A stretch of DNA of 64,000 bases, taken from contig NZ_JAOWPS010000002.1 in assembly GCF_025753795.1 (NCBI RefSeq), forward strand, positions 558,001-622,000, read 5' to 3'. This DNA comes from Mesorhizobium sp. YC-39. Its GTDB lineage: Bacteria; Pseudomonadota; Alphaproteobacteria; Rhizobiales; Rhizobiaceae. This document shows, piece after piece, positions 1 to 8,447 of this stretch. The number at the start of each line of letters is the position of its first letter. Positions within the stretch are counted from its first letter, which is position 1. A model generated the notes under the pieces. It saw nothing but the letters and a program-made list of their open reading frames with translations, was not told the origin of the DNA and did not search any database. The translations under genes and the position numbers were made by a program.

Positions 1-403
1 CCTGGCGTCATCGGAGCGCGTGAATTTTCGGCCAAGGCCGTCATCGGGCTGTGCGAAGCTGGTGTGGGCTTCGGCCCTGAGCTTTGGCGAGCGTTATGGC
101 ATCCTCACCAACCTCGACGACGACATCAATGGCGAGCTTCGCCTGTTGAGAACCCTGGGATTGGAAGCAAGGCTGGCCGGCATCGAGGCGGTCGGCATAA
201 AGGTTCCGGATCTTGTGGACACCCCTGAGGTCTTTGAAGCGTTGCTCGCCGGCGCGCGTCGCCTGGAGCGGCGCGGAGCACGCGTGGTCGTGCTGGGCTG
301 CGCCGGCATGACGCCCTTCGCACAGCGTCTGCGACAGGAGACCGGTCTTTGGATCATTGATCCCCTGATGTCCGCTGTCGGGTTGGCGACGGCAGCCGTA
401 TAG
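1..403 (+). pseudogene. Asp/Glu/hydantoin racemase family fragment, 5' truncated and frameshifted
   Basis: C-terminal part of a protein of the Asp/Glu/hydantoin racemase superfamily, which isomerise or decarboxylate small alpha-substituted acids using paired cysteines. The second half shows the typical VVVLGCAGM motif with the C-terminal catalytic Cys, followed by the IIDP...AVGLATAAV ending. The gene starts outside the window. Bases 1-60 in frame 1 read PGVIGAREFSAKAVIGLCEA, a normal family segment, but the continuation SFGERYGILTNL lies in frame 2. Removing one G near 61-64 would give EAVWASALSFGERYGIL with the family's usual spacing. So there is a +1 frameshift, or a sequencing error. A GTG at 20 could only start a truncated frame-2 product with a nonsense N-terminus. 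Confidence 0.6.
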
Positions 404-597
404 CAGCGCCGCCGCTCGAGAGGTTTCGGCGTCCTGGACCACCGGCTGTGCAGTGACATCTCACTGGAGAGTCGCCACCCTGAAACCGAAGGGCTCTTCA
501 TCCACATCGGGCCTCTGGTCGGACCACCATTTCGCTGGCGAAAACCCACATTCGGCGTATCATTCCTGTGGGAGAGGGTTCATGGCGGGAGAAGCCA

Positions 598-828
598 ATG
601 AACGCAGCGCTGAGTGTGCCTGTCATAGACCTGACGGCTCAGGAACTTGTTTCATCTACGCTTTCAAAATTCCGCGCCGGCGACACCATATCGACCAGGG
701 CGGCATTGGACGCCATCCGTCGGATGAGCCCGGCTTGCCAGGACAGCGACGACGATCTGGTCGAGCTTGTCGTGATGACGGCAATTGGTAAGACCATGGG
801 TGTCGTGTTCGACCATCGGGCACGCTAA
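598..828 (+). CDS. Conserved-looking small hypothetical protein (76 aa)
   Basis: Small soluble protein of no recognised family. The ATG at 598 was chosen because GGGAGAAG lies just upstream; the frame is also open further upstream to 568, but that start has no ribosome site. The sequence is acidic towards the C-terminus (CQDSDDDLVELVV) and predicted to be helical, with no signal peptide or membrane segment. The stop codon TAA shares its last base with the repeat that begins at 828. No neighbour suggests a function. Confidence 0.5.
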   Translation: MNAALSVPVIDLTAQELVSSTLSKFRAGDTISTRAALDAIRRMSPACQDSDDDLVELVVMTAIGKTMGVVFDHRAR

Positions 829-899
829 TGCATGTCGCGCAAAAGCATGCCCTCGGCTTGACCCGAGGGTCCGCAGCGGTTTGCGATAACGACAAGCAT
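828..899. repeat. Family A intergenic palindromic repeat, copy 1 (partial)
   Basis: Begins ATGCATGTCGC and carries the inner inverted pair CCCTCGG...CCCGAGGG and the GCAGCGGTTT box shared with the copies at 7477, 32120 and 58736. It ends at the GACAAGCAT arm and lacks the GCGCGTCG/CGACGCGC distal hairpin of the longer copies. Its first base is the last A of the preceding TAA stop. The rest of the 829-1189 gap holds no gene that I can see. Confidence 0.8.
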
Positions 900-1189
900 C
901 GCCGTTGCGCCTGCCATCGGCAGCGCGCGATGAGTCCCACCATCTGGCCAGCTATCCCTCGCCTGGACTGATCCGATCGAAACCTCGCGCATTACGCGTG
1001 GCTGTCTGTGGGTTGCGGTGCGGCACCTGCCCGTCCGCCCCCCTTCATCCGGCCGATTTCGCAACGCAACCAAGCCTTTACCTTCTAGCCAGTTTGGCGT
1101 TGCCCCAACGTCATCTTCGTGGTCCGCTACAACCAGGGCGCTCATTGCGGCCGCTTTACCGACCGTTCAGGCAATTACAGGAGATAACA

Positions 1190-1666
1190 ATGGGCATTTT
1201 CGACAAGATCAAAGGCGCGATTTTTGGCAGCGAGGTTGCCGCAGAGCAGCCGGTAATCCGGGGATCGGCCGCGCCTGCATCGCCGCCTGCTTCGAGCACG
1301 ACCCCTGACGTAACCCCAACGACGACGGCTACCGGGTCCGGGCCGGTGGTGGACAGCACCGCCGCTGCGGCGCCGTCCGCGCCGTCCGTGCCGAGCACAA
1401 CGTCCCCGATCCCCGATGTCGCCGCCATCCTCAACCAGGCGGTTGCCGCCAAGGGGCAAAAGCTCAACTGGAAGAGCTCGATCGTCGACCTGATGAAGGC
1501 TCTCGACATCGACAGCAGTCTCGCCGCGCGCAAGGAGCTTGCTCGCGATCTGAACTACACCGGCGACATGAATGATTCCGCGACCATGAATCTGTGGCTG
1601 CATGGCGCGTTGATGAAAAAACTGGCCGAGAATGGCGGCAAGATTCCGGGTGACCTGGCGGCCTAA
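1190..1666 (+). CDS. DUF3597 family protein
   Basis: 158-aa protein of the DUF3597 family, function unknown. The N-terminus MGIFDKIKGAIFG is the family signature. It is followed by a low-complexity Ala/Pro/Ser/Thr linker (about residues 25-75), then a compact C-terminal domain (about 78-158: PDVAAILNQAV...LNWKSSIVDLMKALDIDSS...). The LysM-like or helical C-terminal domain is typical of the family. The ATG at 1190 has CAGGAGATAACA upstream. No signal peptide is visible, so it is probably cytoplasmic. It stands alone with its own leader. Confidence 0.85.
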   Translation: MGIFDKIKGAIFGSEVAAEQPVIRGSAAPASPPASSTTPDVTPTTTATGSGPVVDSTAAAAPSAPSVPSTTSPIPDVAAILNQAVAAKGQKLNWKSSIVDLMKALDIDSSLAARKELARDLNYTGDMNDSATMNLWLHGALMKKLAENGGKIPGDLAA

Positions 1667-1808
1667 TTCGGCCTGCCCCGAACCTGGGGTTCGGACTTGG
1701 GTCAAACCTGAACAACGGTCCATCCCGCTCGGCCGGGATGGATCTGGCTCAAGGGAACCCTGGAAAATCTTCGCCGTTATGCTCTCGGTCGAAACGAGGA
1801 GAGCCGCC

Positions 1809-1988
1809 ATGGCAGAGGACAAGACCAGGACCGACACAAGCGACCGCTCAGAGATAGCCGACGAAGATGTGCGGCATTTCGCCGAGGAAGCTGGCATCAC
1901 GCTCGACCAGGCCCGGACCCTGATCAAGCGCCACGGCAGCGACCGCAAGGTGCTGGAAGAAATAGCCGAAAGCATAAAAGGATCGTAA
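1809..1988 (+). CDS. DUF3606 domain small protein
   Basis: 59-aa protein resembling DUF3606: a short polar N-terminus (MAEDKTRTDTSDRSEIADEDVRHF) followed by AEEAGITLDQARTLIKRHGSDRKVLEEIAESIKGS, which looks like a small helical DNA-binding-sized fold similar to UBA/CUE helices. The start at 1809 is supported by GAGGAG at 1797-1802. The frame is open upstream but that extension has no ribosome site. Many rhizobia carry several such proteins, often linked to stress responses; the function here is unknown. Confidence 0.75.
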   Translation: MAEDKTRTDTSDRSEIADEDVRHFAEEAGITLDQARTLIKRHGSDRKVLEEIAESIKGS

Positions 1989-2077
1989 CAGCGTGATAGC
2001 CGTGAATCCTGGGACGCTTTTATCGGTTTTCTAACAAATTCGGCCTATTCCCATTCTGATCGTGGGGAGTTGGGCTT

Positions 2078-3127
2078 TTGGTGCAAACAGACAAGATCGC
2101 CGCGCGACATGCCATTGCGCTGTCCGTTGTGGTGCCGTGCTACAATGAGATCGGCGGGATCGCCGAGCTCTACCGGCGCGTGACAGCCGTTTGCCAAGCA
2201 CAGGCCGGCCATTCCTACGAGATCGTGCTGGTCATCGACGGCGCAACCGACGGCACCCGCGAGGCCATTTTCGAGCTCGCCAGACAGGACGGCCACGTCG
2301 TCGGCATCGATCTTGCCCGCAACTACGGCCACCAGATCGCGCTCAGCGCCGGCCTGGAGTTTTGCCGCGGCCAGCGCGTTCTCATCCTCGATGCCGATCT
2401 TCAGGACCCGCCGGAACTGCTCGAAGCCATGCTGGCGAAGATGGATGAGGGCTTCGACGTCGTCTATGGCCAGCGGCTGAAGCGCCAGGGCGAAAGCTGG
2501 TTCAAGCGCGGCACCGCCGCATTGTTCTACCGCCTGCTGCGCAAGATGGTCGATGTCGACATGGCGCTCGATTCCGGAGACTTCCGCCTGATGAGCCGGC
2601 GCGCGCTCGATCATCTCAATGCGATGCCGGAGCGCTATCGCTTCATTCGCGGCATGGTGAGCTGGATCGGCCTGAAGCAGGTGGCCTTTCCCTATGAGCG
2701 GCATCAGCGCTTCGCGGGCACCACGCACTATCCATTGAAGAAGATGGTGCTCCTGGCGATGGATGCGATGACCAGCTTCTCCATCGTGCCTTTGCGGTTT
2801 GCCTCGCATCTCGGCATGATCTTCGGCCTGCTCGGGCTTGCCGCGCTCGGCTACACCCTCTTCTCATGGTTTGCCGGCAGCGTTTTGCCCGGCTGGACCA
2901 GCCTGGCCGCGATTGTCCTGATCCTGGGCAGCGTCCAGCTTCTGGTCCTCGGTATTTTCGGCGAGTATCTCGGGCGCATGTATATGGAGACCAAGCGGCG
3001 GCCCCTCTACCTCGTCAACGAGATCGCTGCCCACGATCCTGCCGCCGCGAAGCTGCCCGTCCATCACTTGCAGGAGCTGGCCCGGGAAATGACGAAAGGA
3101 GCCGCGCGTGCTTCAGGCCGAGTTTGA
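2078..3127 (+). CDS. Glycosyltransferase family 2, polyprenyl-phosphate sugar transferase type (GtrB/ArnC-like)
   Basis: 349 aa. The GT-A domain shows VVPCYNE near residue 25 and ILDADLQDPPE near 105, and the downstream DSGDFRLMSRR...RYRFIRGMVSW...GTTHYPLKKM block typical of DPM1/GtrB enzymes. Two membrane helices follow at about 245-300 (FGLLGLAALGYTLFSWF and AIVLILGSVQLLVLGIFGEYLGRMY). Family members transfer a sugar from a nucleotide donor to undecaprenyl phosphate on the cytoplasmic face. TTG (2078) and GTG (2081) are adjacent possible starts after GGGGAG. It overlaps the following methyltransferase by 20 bp, so the two are translationally coupled. The sugar is unknown. Confidence 0.9.
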   Translation: MVQTDKIAARHAIALSVVVPCYNEIGGIAELYRRVTAVCQAQAGHSYEIVLVIDGATDGTREAIFELARQDGHVVGIDLARNYGHQIALSAGLEFCRGQRVLILDADLQDPPELLEAMLAKMDEGFDVVYGQRLKRQGESWFKRGTAALFYRLLRKMVDVDMALDSGDFRLMSRRALDHLNAMPERYRFIRGMVSWIGLKQVAFPYERHQRFAGTTHYPLKKMVLLAMDAMTSFSIVPLRFASHLGMIFGLLGLAALGYTLFSWFAGSVLPGWTSLAAIVLILGSVQLLVLGIFGEYLGRMYMETKRRPLYLVNEIAAHDPAAAKLPVHHLQELAREMTKGAARASGRV

Positions 3128-3809
3128 CCAATTCGCGCTCGAATATCAGCAGCAGCACGCCGCAAGCATCCGGCTGAGCGGCGAAACGCCGGATTTCTTT
3201 GCGCAGTACAAGATCGACGACGTAGCGGCACGGCTCGCTCGCTCCGGCATGAAACCACGGCGGATACTCGACTTCGGCGCCGGCGTCGGCAATTCGCTCG
3301 GACCTATGCGCGCGGCATTTCCCGACAGCGACATCACCTTGCTCGACCCATCCTCGCAATCGCTCGATATCGCCAGCAAGCGCTTTCCCGGCCAGGCCGA
3401 TTTCAGGCCCTTCGATGGCGAAACCATCCCTTATGAGGATGGCAGTTTCGATCTCGCCTTCGCGGCTTGTGTGTTCCACCACATCCCTGAAGACCTCCAT
3501 GTCGGCCTGATCAAGGAGATCGAGCGCGTGCTGACCGTCGGCGGCAGCTTCTTCCTGTTCGAGCACAATCCCTGGAACCCGCTGACGACGCACGCGGTGA
3601 GAAACTGTGCTTTCGACGAGAATGCGGTGCTGATCAATGGCCGCGACATGCGCGCGCGAATGGAAGCCGCGGGCTTCTCCAGGCCCGACATCGTCTACCG
3701 GATTTTCTTCCCGCGCCTGCTCGCAAGATTGCGGCCCCTTGAACGTTACCTGACCAGGATTCCTGTGGGGGCTCAATATTTCGTGCATGCTGTCAAGCTT
3801 GCCGTCTGA
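3108..3809 (+). CDS. Class I SAM-dependent methyltransferase
   Basis: 233 aa with the canonical methyltransferase motifs: motif I ILDFGAGVGNSLG (about residues 51-63), the acidic ITLLDPSSQSLDIA, and FDLAFAACVFHHIP around residue 115-130. GTG start at 3108 with AAAGGAG at 3095-3101, inside the end of the glycosyltransferase gene. Coupling to the GT2 enzyme and a large membrane protein suggests that it methylates a sugar, lipid-linked saccharide or polyprenyl intermediate, but the acceptor cannot be read from sequence. Confidence 0.85.
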   Translation: MLQAEFDQFALEYQQQHAASIRLSGETPDFFAQYKIDDVAARLARSGMKPRRILDFGAGVGNSLGPMRAAFPDSDITLLDPSSQSLDIASKRFPGQADFRPFDGETIPYEDGSFDLAFAACVFHHIPEDLHVGLIKEIERVLTVGGSFFLFEHNPWNPLTTHAVRNCAFDENAVLINGRDMRARMEAAGFSRPDIVYRIFFPRLLARLRPLERYLTRIPVGAQYFVHAVKLAV

Positions 3810-3886
3810 CCGAACGCCTTGCCGTCGGATGAGCGACCAGCCGAAACCTCTGACCAATCTGCCGCAGAGCGGCCTGGAGACATGAC

Positions 3887-5377
3887 ATGAACGCGGTTCA
3901 GGCGACCATGGCGGCCGTGTCGCCGGTCAACGACGCCCAGCGGGCCAGGTTGCTGTTCTGCCTGCTCGTCGCGCCTCTCGTGGCGTTCGCGCTTTCCACC
4001 CATGCTGTCGCAATCCTCCAGGATCCGGACTGTTGGTGGCAGGTCAAGGTAGGACTTGACCTGCTGGCTAACCGTACGTTCCCGCTTGTCGACAGCTATT
4101 CTCATACCTTCGCCGGCCAGCCGTGGATCGCCAAGGAATGGCTCGGACAGGTTTTCCTCGCGCTCGCCTACACTGCGGGCGGTTGGAACGGTGTGGCGAT
4201 ACTGATCATTGCCACCATCGCGCTGACGATCTCGCTGCTGTCATGGCATCTCAGCGCTTGGCTGAGGCCGACGGCGGCGGTCGGACTGGCACTGTTCACG
4301 GCGGCCATGATCTCGCCCATCTACACCGCGCGTCCCCACATCTTCACCTTGCCCCTCATCGTCATCTGGACCGCAACGCTTTTCCGCGCCGCGCGCGATG
4401 AGCAGCCACCGCCTTTGTGGCTGCTTGCCCTGCTTGTACTCTGGGCCAATCTCCATGCCACCTTTACCCTTGGCTACGTCATTGCCGCCTTCGCCGGTCT
4501 CGATCTTCTTGCGCGAACCCGCCTGTCCAACCCCATGCTGCTTGCCAAGTGGGTTGCTTTCGGTCTGCTTTGCCCGCTGGTCAGCCTGCTCAATCCCTAC
4601 GGCGTCAAGGCCATCCTCGCCACATTCACGGTAGCCTACGGCAATGAAGCGGTTCCCCTGATCGTCGAGTGGCGGCCGTTCGACGCCTCGGATCAACCGC
4701 TCCAGGAAATGGGTATCCTGCTGTTCGTTTTCGCGCTGCTTGTGTCGAGACTGCGCATCGGCTGGGCCAAGGCGCTGTTCATCATCTTTGCCCTGCATGT
4801 CTATCTCACCCATTTGCGCTTCATGTATCTGTTCTTCCTGCTGGTGCCGATCGTGATTGCGGTCGAGGTGGCGGAGCAATATCCCGCACTTTCCCTGGCG
4901 AAATGGACGGCGGACAAGCGCGACGGGCTGGAACGGTTTTTCGCCAAATGGTTTTACCAGATCTGCGGCGTGGCCGGCGTTCTGGTGGTGGGCGCGGTAG
5001 CCATGCTCACCAGCGCCTATCAGGCAGAGCCAAGCCAGAAGACTTCCGCCAGGGACGCGCTTGCATTCGCGCAAAGCCATCATTTGTCAGGCAATGTCCT
5101 GAATTCGTACAATTTCGGCGGTAGCTTGATCTTCCATGGCATCAAGACATTCATCGACGGCCGGACCGATCAGCTCTTTCTCAACGGCTTTGCGAAGACA
5201 GATTCCGACATGGGCCGCAGCGGCGGAAAGCCGATCCTTGAGGCGCAGCTCGAGAAATATGCGATCGCCTGGGCGCTGCTGACGGCGGACGACAGCCGCA
5301 TTCCCTTCTTCGACGAGCTGGGCTGGAAGCGGGCCTATTCAGACAAATACGCCGTGATCTACGTGCCTGGCACCTGA
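3887..5377 (+). CDS. Polytopic membrane protein, possible GT-C-like glycosyltransferase
   Basis: 496 aa with about ten hydrophobic helices between residues 20 and 390 and a soluble C-terminal tail. Near residue 45 it has DPDCWWQVKVGLDLL, then DSYSHTFAGQPWIAKEWLGQV, a pattern seen in uncharacterised membrane proteins that resemble GT-C transferases, where an early loop acid contacts the polyprenyl-phosphate sugar. The C-terminal part (NVLNSYNFGGSLIFHG...FIDGRTDQLF) is also conserved in that group. Third gene of the GT2-methyltransferase cluster, 77 bp after it. The family assignment is inference; it could also be a saccharide transporter. Confidence 0.6.
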   Translation: MNAVQATMAAVSPVNDAQRARLLFCLLVAPLVAFALSTHAVAILQDPDCWWQVKVGLDLLANRTFPLVDSYSHTFAGQPWIAKEWLGQVFLALAYTAGGWNGVAILIIATIALTISLLSWHLSAWLRPTAAVGLALFTAAMISPIYTARPHIFTLPLIVIWTATLFRAARDEQPPPLWLLALLVLWANLHATFTLGYVIAAFAGLDLLARTRLSNPMLLAKWVAFGLLCPLVSLLNPYGVKAILATFTVAYGNEAVPLIVEWRPFDASDQPLQEMGILLFVFALLVSRLRIGWAKALFIIFALHVYLTHLRFMYLFFLLVPIVIAVEVAEQYPALSLAKWTADKRDGLERFFAKWFYQICGVAGVLVVGAVAMLTSAYQAEPSQKTSARDALAFAQSHHLSGNVLNSYNFGGSLIFHGIKTFIDGRTDQLFLNGFAKTDSDMGRSGGKPILEAQLEKYAIAWALLTADDSRIPFFDELGWKRAYSDKYAVIYVPGT

Positions 5378-5602
5378 TTTCGGTGTCGACAGGCAAATTC
5401 CTCGCAGTTCAAGCCGAACAATGCTTGTCGCCCAAAGAACGAGGCGGCAAGTTCGCCACTAAACCTATGACTTTTTAATATTTTTCCCTGTTCACCTCTC
5501 TCGAATCCAAATGCCGAACCTTCTATTTTTCTCGACGCAGCAGATCGCTGCGAACGGTCGCCACCTCGTGACGACGACCGAGAAGGAAGAAGGAAAAATC
5601 CG

Positions 5603-5791
5603 ATGTATCGCAGCCACGGGCTTTGCGTGCCCACCCACCGTCCCCTGCCTGTCTCGTCGGTGAAGGCCGATATCCAGACAGTGGCCCACGGCGAGCGAAA
5701 GCGGCCAATCGCACCTTTCAGATTGACCAAGCTGCTTCTGACAATCGGCTTCCTGCTGACCGCCGCGGCCATCGCCGCCTCGGTTTCCTGA
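5603..5791 (+). CDS. Putative small single-helix membrane protein (62 aa)
   Basis: Possible small gene: the ATG at 5603 follows the purine-rich GAAGGAAGAAGGAAAAATCC, a strong ribosome site. The product ends with a basic turn and one hydrophobic helix (LTKLLLTIGFLLTAAAIAASVS), which suggests a C-tail-anchored membrane peptide. There is no recognised family. The stop is 18 bp before the next small gene, so both may share a transcript. Bases 5378-5602 upstream show no other gene. Confidence 0.4.
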   Translation: MYRSHGLCVPTHRPLPVSSVKADIQTVAHGERKRPIAPFRLTKLLLTIGFLLTAAAIAASVS

Positions 5792-5809
5792 GCTATACCA
5801 AAGAGAAAT

Positions 5810-6034
5810 ATGATGCCCAACTCAGTACCTCCCCGAACTTCCAACGCTCTCCACCGCTTTGTCGTCGGGCGCGATGGCGAAGGCCATTGGATTGCCCGCG
5901 ATGAACAGGGCCAGACCGGCGGCGTTTTCACCGACAGGATTTCCGCCATCCGTTTCGCCACCATGGAGAGCGACCATCAGGCGGGTGCGGTAAGGTTCGC
6001 GCCTGCGTCCGCACGGCTGTCATTGTTCAATTGA
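5810..6034 (+). CDS. Small conserved hypothetical protein (74 aa)
   Basis: 74 aa with a pattern that I associate with short rhizobial proteins of unknown role: RFVVGRDGEGHWIARDEQGQTGGVFTDRISAIRFA, a WxxxD/E-like beta-rich core, followed by a variable tail. No membrane segment or signal peptide. The ATG at 5810 is preceded by AAAGAGAAAT. It probably belongs to a short operon with the gene at 5603. Confidence 0.55.
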   Translation: MMPNSVPPRTSNALHRFVVGRDGEGHWIARDEQGQTGGVFTDRISAIRFATMESDHQAGAVRFAPASARLSLFN

Positions 6035-6123
6035 GCCGTGATCCGTAAGGCCCGGGCAACGACAAGCGAGCGACTTCAACAGTTGACGTCGCCGCTGCTC
6101 CGGGCAGATCGCGATAGCCGATC

Positions 6124-6531
6124 ATGGAAACTCCGCATCTTGCCGATCTGAGCAGCCTGCTCGCGCGCTTGACGCATGCGCGCAGGCTTCTCGATCACCA
6201 ACTGTGGGAAGCTGCGCGCAGCCTGTCCATCGACAAATCGTCTCCTGAAGGCCGGCGATTTGCCTGCCTGGTTGATGCCGACGCCACGCTCGACGCCACA
6301 ATGTTGCTGGTCGCGGTATCAAGCCGCTCCGTGGTCAGCCTCGGCAATACAGGCGGACACTGGACATGCACGGTTCAACCGACGGCGCCTCTCGCCGGAG
6401 CCGCGACAAAGAGGTTCCGGATGGAGCATGCGGATCTGCCAGCCGCGGTTCTGGCATCGCTGATTGCCTCGCTTCTGCATGCGGAAGCCTCACGGGGCCT
6501 TCCAAACCAACAAAAGGAAATCCGTCCATGA
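6124..6531 (+). CDS. Hypothetical protein coupled to dapA paralogue (135 aa)
   Basis: 135 aa, no recognised domain. The N-terminal half is helical (LADLSSLLARLTHARRLLDHQLWEAARSL); the middle has beta-like stretches (ATMLLVAVSSRSVVSLGNTGGHWTCTV). The stop TGA overlaps the ATG of the downstream dapA-like gene, so translation is likely coupled. The reading frame keeps normal codon use over its whole length, which argues that it is real. Function unknown. Confidence 0.5.
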   Translation: METPHLADLSSLLARLTHARRLLDHQLWEAARSLSIDKSSPEGRRFACLVDADATLDATMLLVAVSSRSVVSLGNTGGHWTCTVQPTAPLAGAATKRFRMEHADLPAAVLASLIASLLHAEASRGLPNQQKEIRP

Positions 6532-7454
6532 CGCCTGAACAAGCACGCCTGCGCCTGAACGGCGCCATGACCGCATTGGTCACGCCGTTTTCAGACGGAG
6601 AGGTCGACCTGGCGGGCCTGACGACACTGCTTGAGTGGCAGATCGAACAGGGTATCAACGGCCTTGTCCCGTGCGGCACGACCGGAGAGGCGCCGACCTT
6701 GTCGTGGGAAGAGCGTCTCGACGTCATCGCGCGATGCGTCAAGGTCGCCAGCGGCAGGGTGCCGATCATCGTCGGCAGTGGCACCAACAACACCGAAGCG
6801 ACGATCGCTTTTACCGCCGCTGCGGAGGCCTTTGGCGCCGATGCGGCCCTGATCGTGACGCCTTACTACAACAAGCCTACCCAAGAAGGCATCTATCGTC
6901 ATTTTGAAGCTGTCGCCCGCAAGGTCAGCATCCCGATCATTGTCTACAATGTCCCGGCCCGCACCGGCGTCGACCTGCTTCCCGAGACGATCAAGCGCCT
7001 GGCCCAAGTACCGACCATCGTCGGCATCAAGGACGCAACGGGCGATCTGAGTCGGCCGTCATCGCTTTCATCCGCGCTCGGCGATCGCTTCATCCAGTTC
7101 TCGGGTCACGATTCGACGTCCTTCGGCTTCAACACCGTGGGTGGCCGGGGCACGATTTCCGTGGTCTCCAACGTAGCACCCCGCCTGTGCGTCGAAATGC
7201 ACGATGCATGCCGGGCGGGAGATCACCGCACTGCTCGGGCCATACACCATCGGCTGAGGCCGCTCATCGCGGCGTTGGAACTGGAAAGCAATCCAATCCC
7301 GGTGAAATACGCGCTGCACCTCGCACTTGGGCTAAGCGCCGATGTTCGCTTGCCGCTGACGCCGGTGCTACCGGAAACCGCTGATACCATCCGCGAAGCG
7401 ATGCTGGCGGTGAGAACGACAGCAATGTCTTCAACTCGACACGGGCTATCGTGA
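6528..7454 (+). CDS. dapA: Dihydrodipicolinate synthase family protein (DapA-like)
   Basis: 308-aa class I aldolase of the DapA/NAL family. In lysine synthesis DapA condenses pyruvate with aspartate semialdehyde to give 4-hydroxy-tetrahydrodipicolinate. All signature residues are present with a constant offset of 7 from E. coli numbering: Thr51-Thr52 in PCGTTGEA, Tyr140 and Arg145 in YNVPARTG, and the Schiff-base Lys168 in GIKDATGD. The ATG at 6528 was chosen because it matches the family N-terminus and follows AAAAGGAAA. The gene is not in a lysine operon, and rhizobia carry many dapA paralogues, so a sugar-acid or amino-acid-derivative aldolase role is possible. Confidence 0.85.
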   Translation: MTPEQARLRLNGAMTALVTPFSDGEVDLAGLTTLLEWQIEQGINGLVPCGTTGEAPTLSWEERLDVIARCVKVASGRVPIIVGSGTNNTEATIAFTAAAEAFGADAALIVTPYYNKPTQEGIYRHFEAVARKVSIPIIVYNVPARTGVDLLPETIKRLAQVPTIVGIKDATGDLSRPSSLSSALGDRFIQFSGHDSTSFGFNTVGGRGTISVVSNVAPRLCVEMHDACRAGDHRTARAIHHRLRPLIAALELESNPIPVKYALHLALGLSADVRLPLTPVLPETADTIREAMLAVRTTAMSSTRHGLS

Positions 7455-7476
7455 GCGCGGGGCAATGGTGGTACTA

Positions 7477-7613
7477 ATGCATATCGCCCAAAAGCCTGCC
7501 CTCGGGCTTGACCCGAGGGATCCGCAGCGGTTTTGGGATAACGCCATGCTTAGAAACAAGAACTAAGGCGCGTGGCATGAATCCCTTCAGTCGCGACGCG
7601 CTTTGGTCGAACA
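7477..7613. repeat. Family A intergenic palindromic repeat, copy 2 (long form)
   Basis: Starts ATGCATATCGCCCAAAAG, then CCCTCGGGCTTGACCCGAGGG as an inner hairpin, the GCAGCGGTTTTG box and the CATGC closing arm near 7545. The distal part has GGCGCGTGGC and TCGCGACGCGCTTT, matching the long copy at 58736-58862. It lies between dapA and the convergent gene at 7641. Confidence 0.8.
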
Positions 7614-7640
7614 GGGCACGAAGGTTTTCAAGACACGCCG

Positions 7641-7940
7641 TCAAACTTTCCGCGGCCGCGCACCCTTCTCGTCCATGAGATAGACCAGCCCGGGTCGAAC
7701 GATCCATTCGCCTGCGCGCAAGGAATCGACATCGAAGCGTCCGTCGGCAGTGCGCGGTGCAACACCCACATAACGATAGCGATGCCCGCTTGCGTCGACG
7801 ACGGTTTCCGGGATCGGTTGACCTGCGAGATGGCCGATGGTCGCCCCTTCGGACTCAAGGTTCGCCAAAATGAAATACTCGATCGGCGGGCTTCGCCCAA
7901 TCCTGGCACCCCGGTTGAACGGATTCAGGCCTTTGTTCAT
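7641..7940 (-). CDS. Conserved hypothetical protein (99 aa)
   Basis: 99-aa protein read on the minus strand, with the start ATG complementary to 7938-7940. MNKGLNPFNRGARIG...PPIEYFILANLESEGATIGHLAGQPIPETVVDASGHRYRYVGVAPR looks like a compact beta-rich domain of a family found in rhizobia, without known function. The frame stays open far upstream on the minus strand, but that portion has no protein-like character, so the short start was used. Convergent with dapA across a repeat. Confidence 0.55.
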   Translation of the reverse strand: MNKGLNPFNRGARIGRSPPIEYFILANLESEGATIGHLAGQPIPETVVDASGHRYRYVGVAPRTADGRFDVDSLRAGEWIVRPGLVYLMDEKGARPRKV

Positions 7941-8351
7941 TTTGGACCACCGATCACATTTCAGCGGCGTGGTCAGGTGTGTCACCTTTCCATCAACCCG
8001 CGAACAGACCCGCATTAGATAATCGGCAGCCGCATATGAATTCGAGAGGTGTGCGTGGCCCAGTTTATTAGCGCCGCATAGTGAAAAGCGCTTCGGGCGG
8101 AGCCAAGCACCGTCTTTCGAAATCTTTATAGGAATTTTATTTCTTTCCTCTCCACCACGTCTCGAACCTTTATGGTGTTTCGATCCATATTCCGGCAGGC
8201 AAACCTGGTGGCGACTACCGTCGTTACGAGGTGTTTTCGTATGAATTCGACTGGCAGGCCGCAGAATTTCAACACAATGCGCAAAACCAAGCAAGACTAG
8301 TAGCCGCAAGTTTGAAATACAAAGCGCAAAAATAAACAAGGAACACGTACC
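7941..8351. other. AT-rich 411-bp intergenic region upstream of the kdp operon
   Basis: No gene is visible. The stretch from about 8100 to 8350 is clearly more AT-rich than its surroundings (for example AAATCTTTATAGGAATTTTA near 8118) and lies directly upstream of the small membrane protein and kdpF. It is the natural place for the KdpE-dependent promoter, but I cannot point to a specific KdpE site. Confidence 0.5.
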
Positions 8352-8432
8352 ATGGACATCGTCGTTATCGGAATAGGGGTTTTGTTTTTCGCCCTGTCCT
8401 TCGCCTACATCAAAGCTTGCGACAGTCTTTAA
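8352..8432 (+). CDS. Small membrane protein preceding kdpF (26 aa)
   Basis: A 26-aa peptide, MDIVVIGIGVLFFALSFAYI followed by KACDSL: one transmembrane helix with an acidic N-terminus and a short cytoplasm-like tail. ATG at 8352 with AACAAGGAAC upstream; the stop is 15 bp before the kdpF start. Its size and place as first gene of the kdp operon suggest an accessory peptide of the KdpFABC complex or its membrane lipid environment. It is not KdpF, which follows. Function inferred only from position. Confidence 0.6.
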   Translation: MDIVVIGIGVLFFALSFAYIKACDSL

Positions 8433-8447
8433 CGGAAGGATCGCAAC

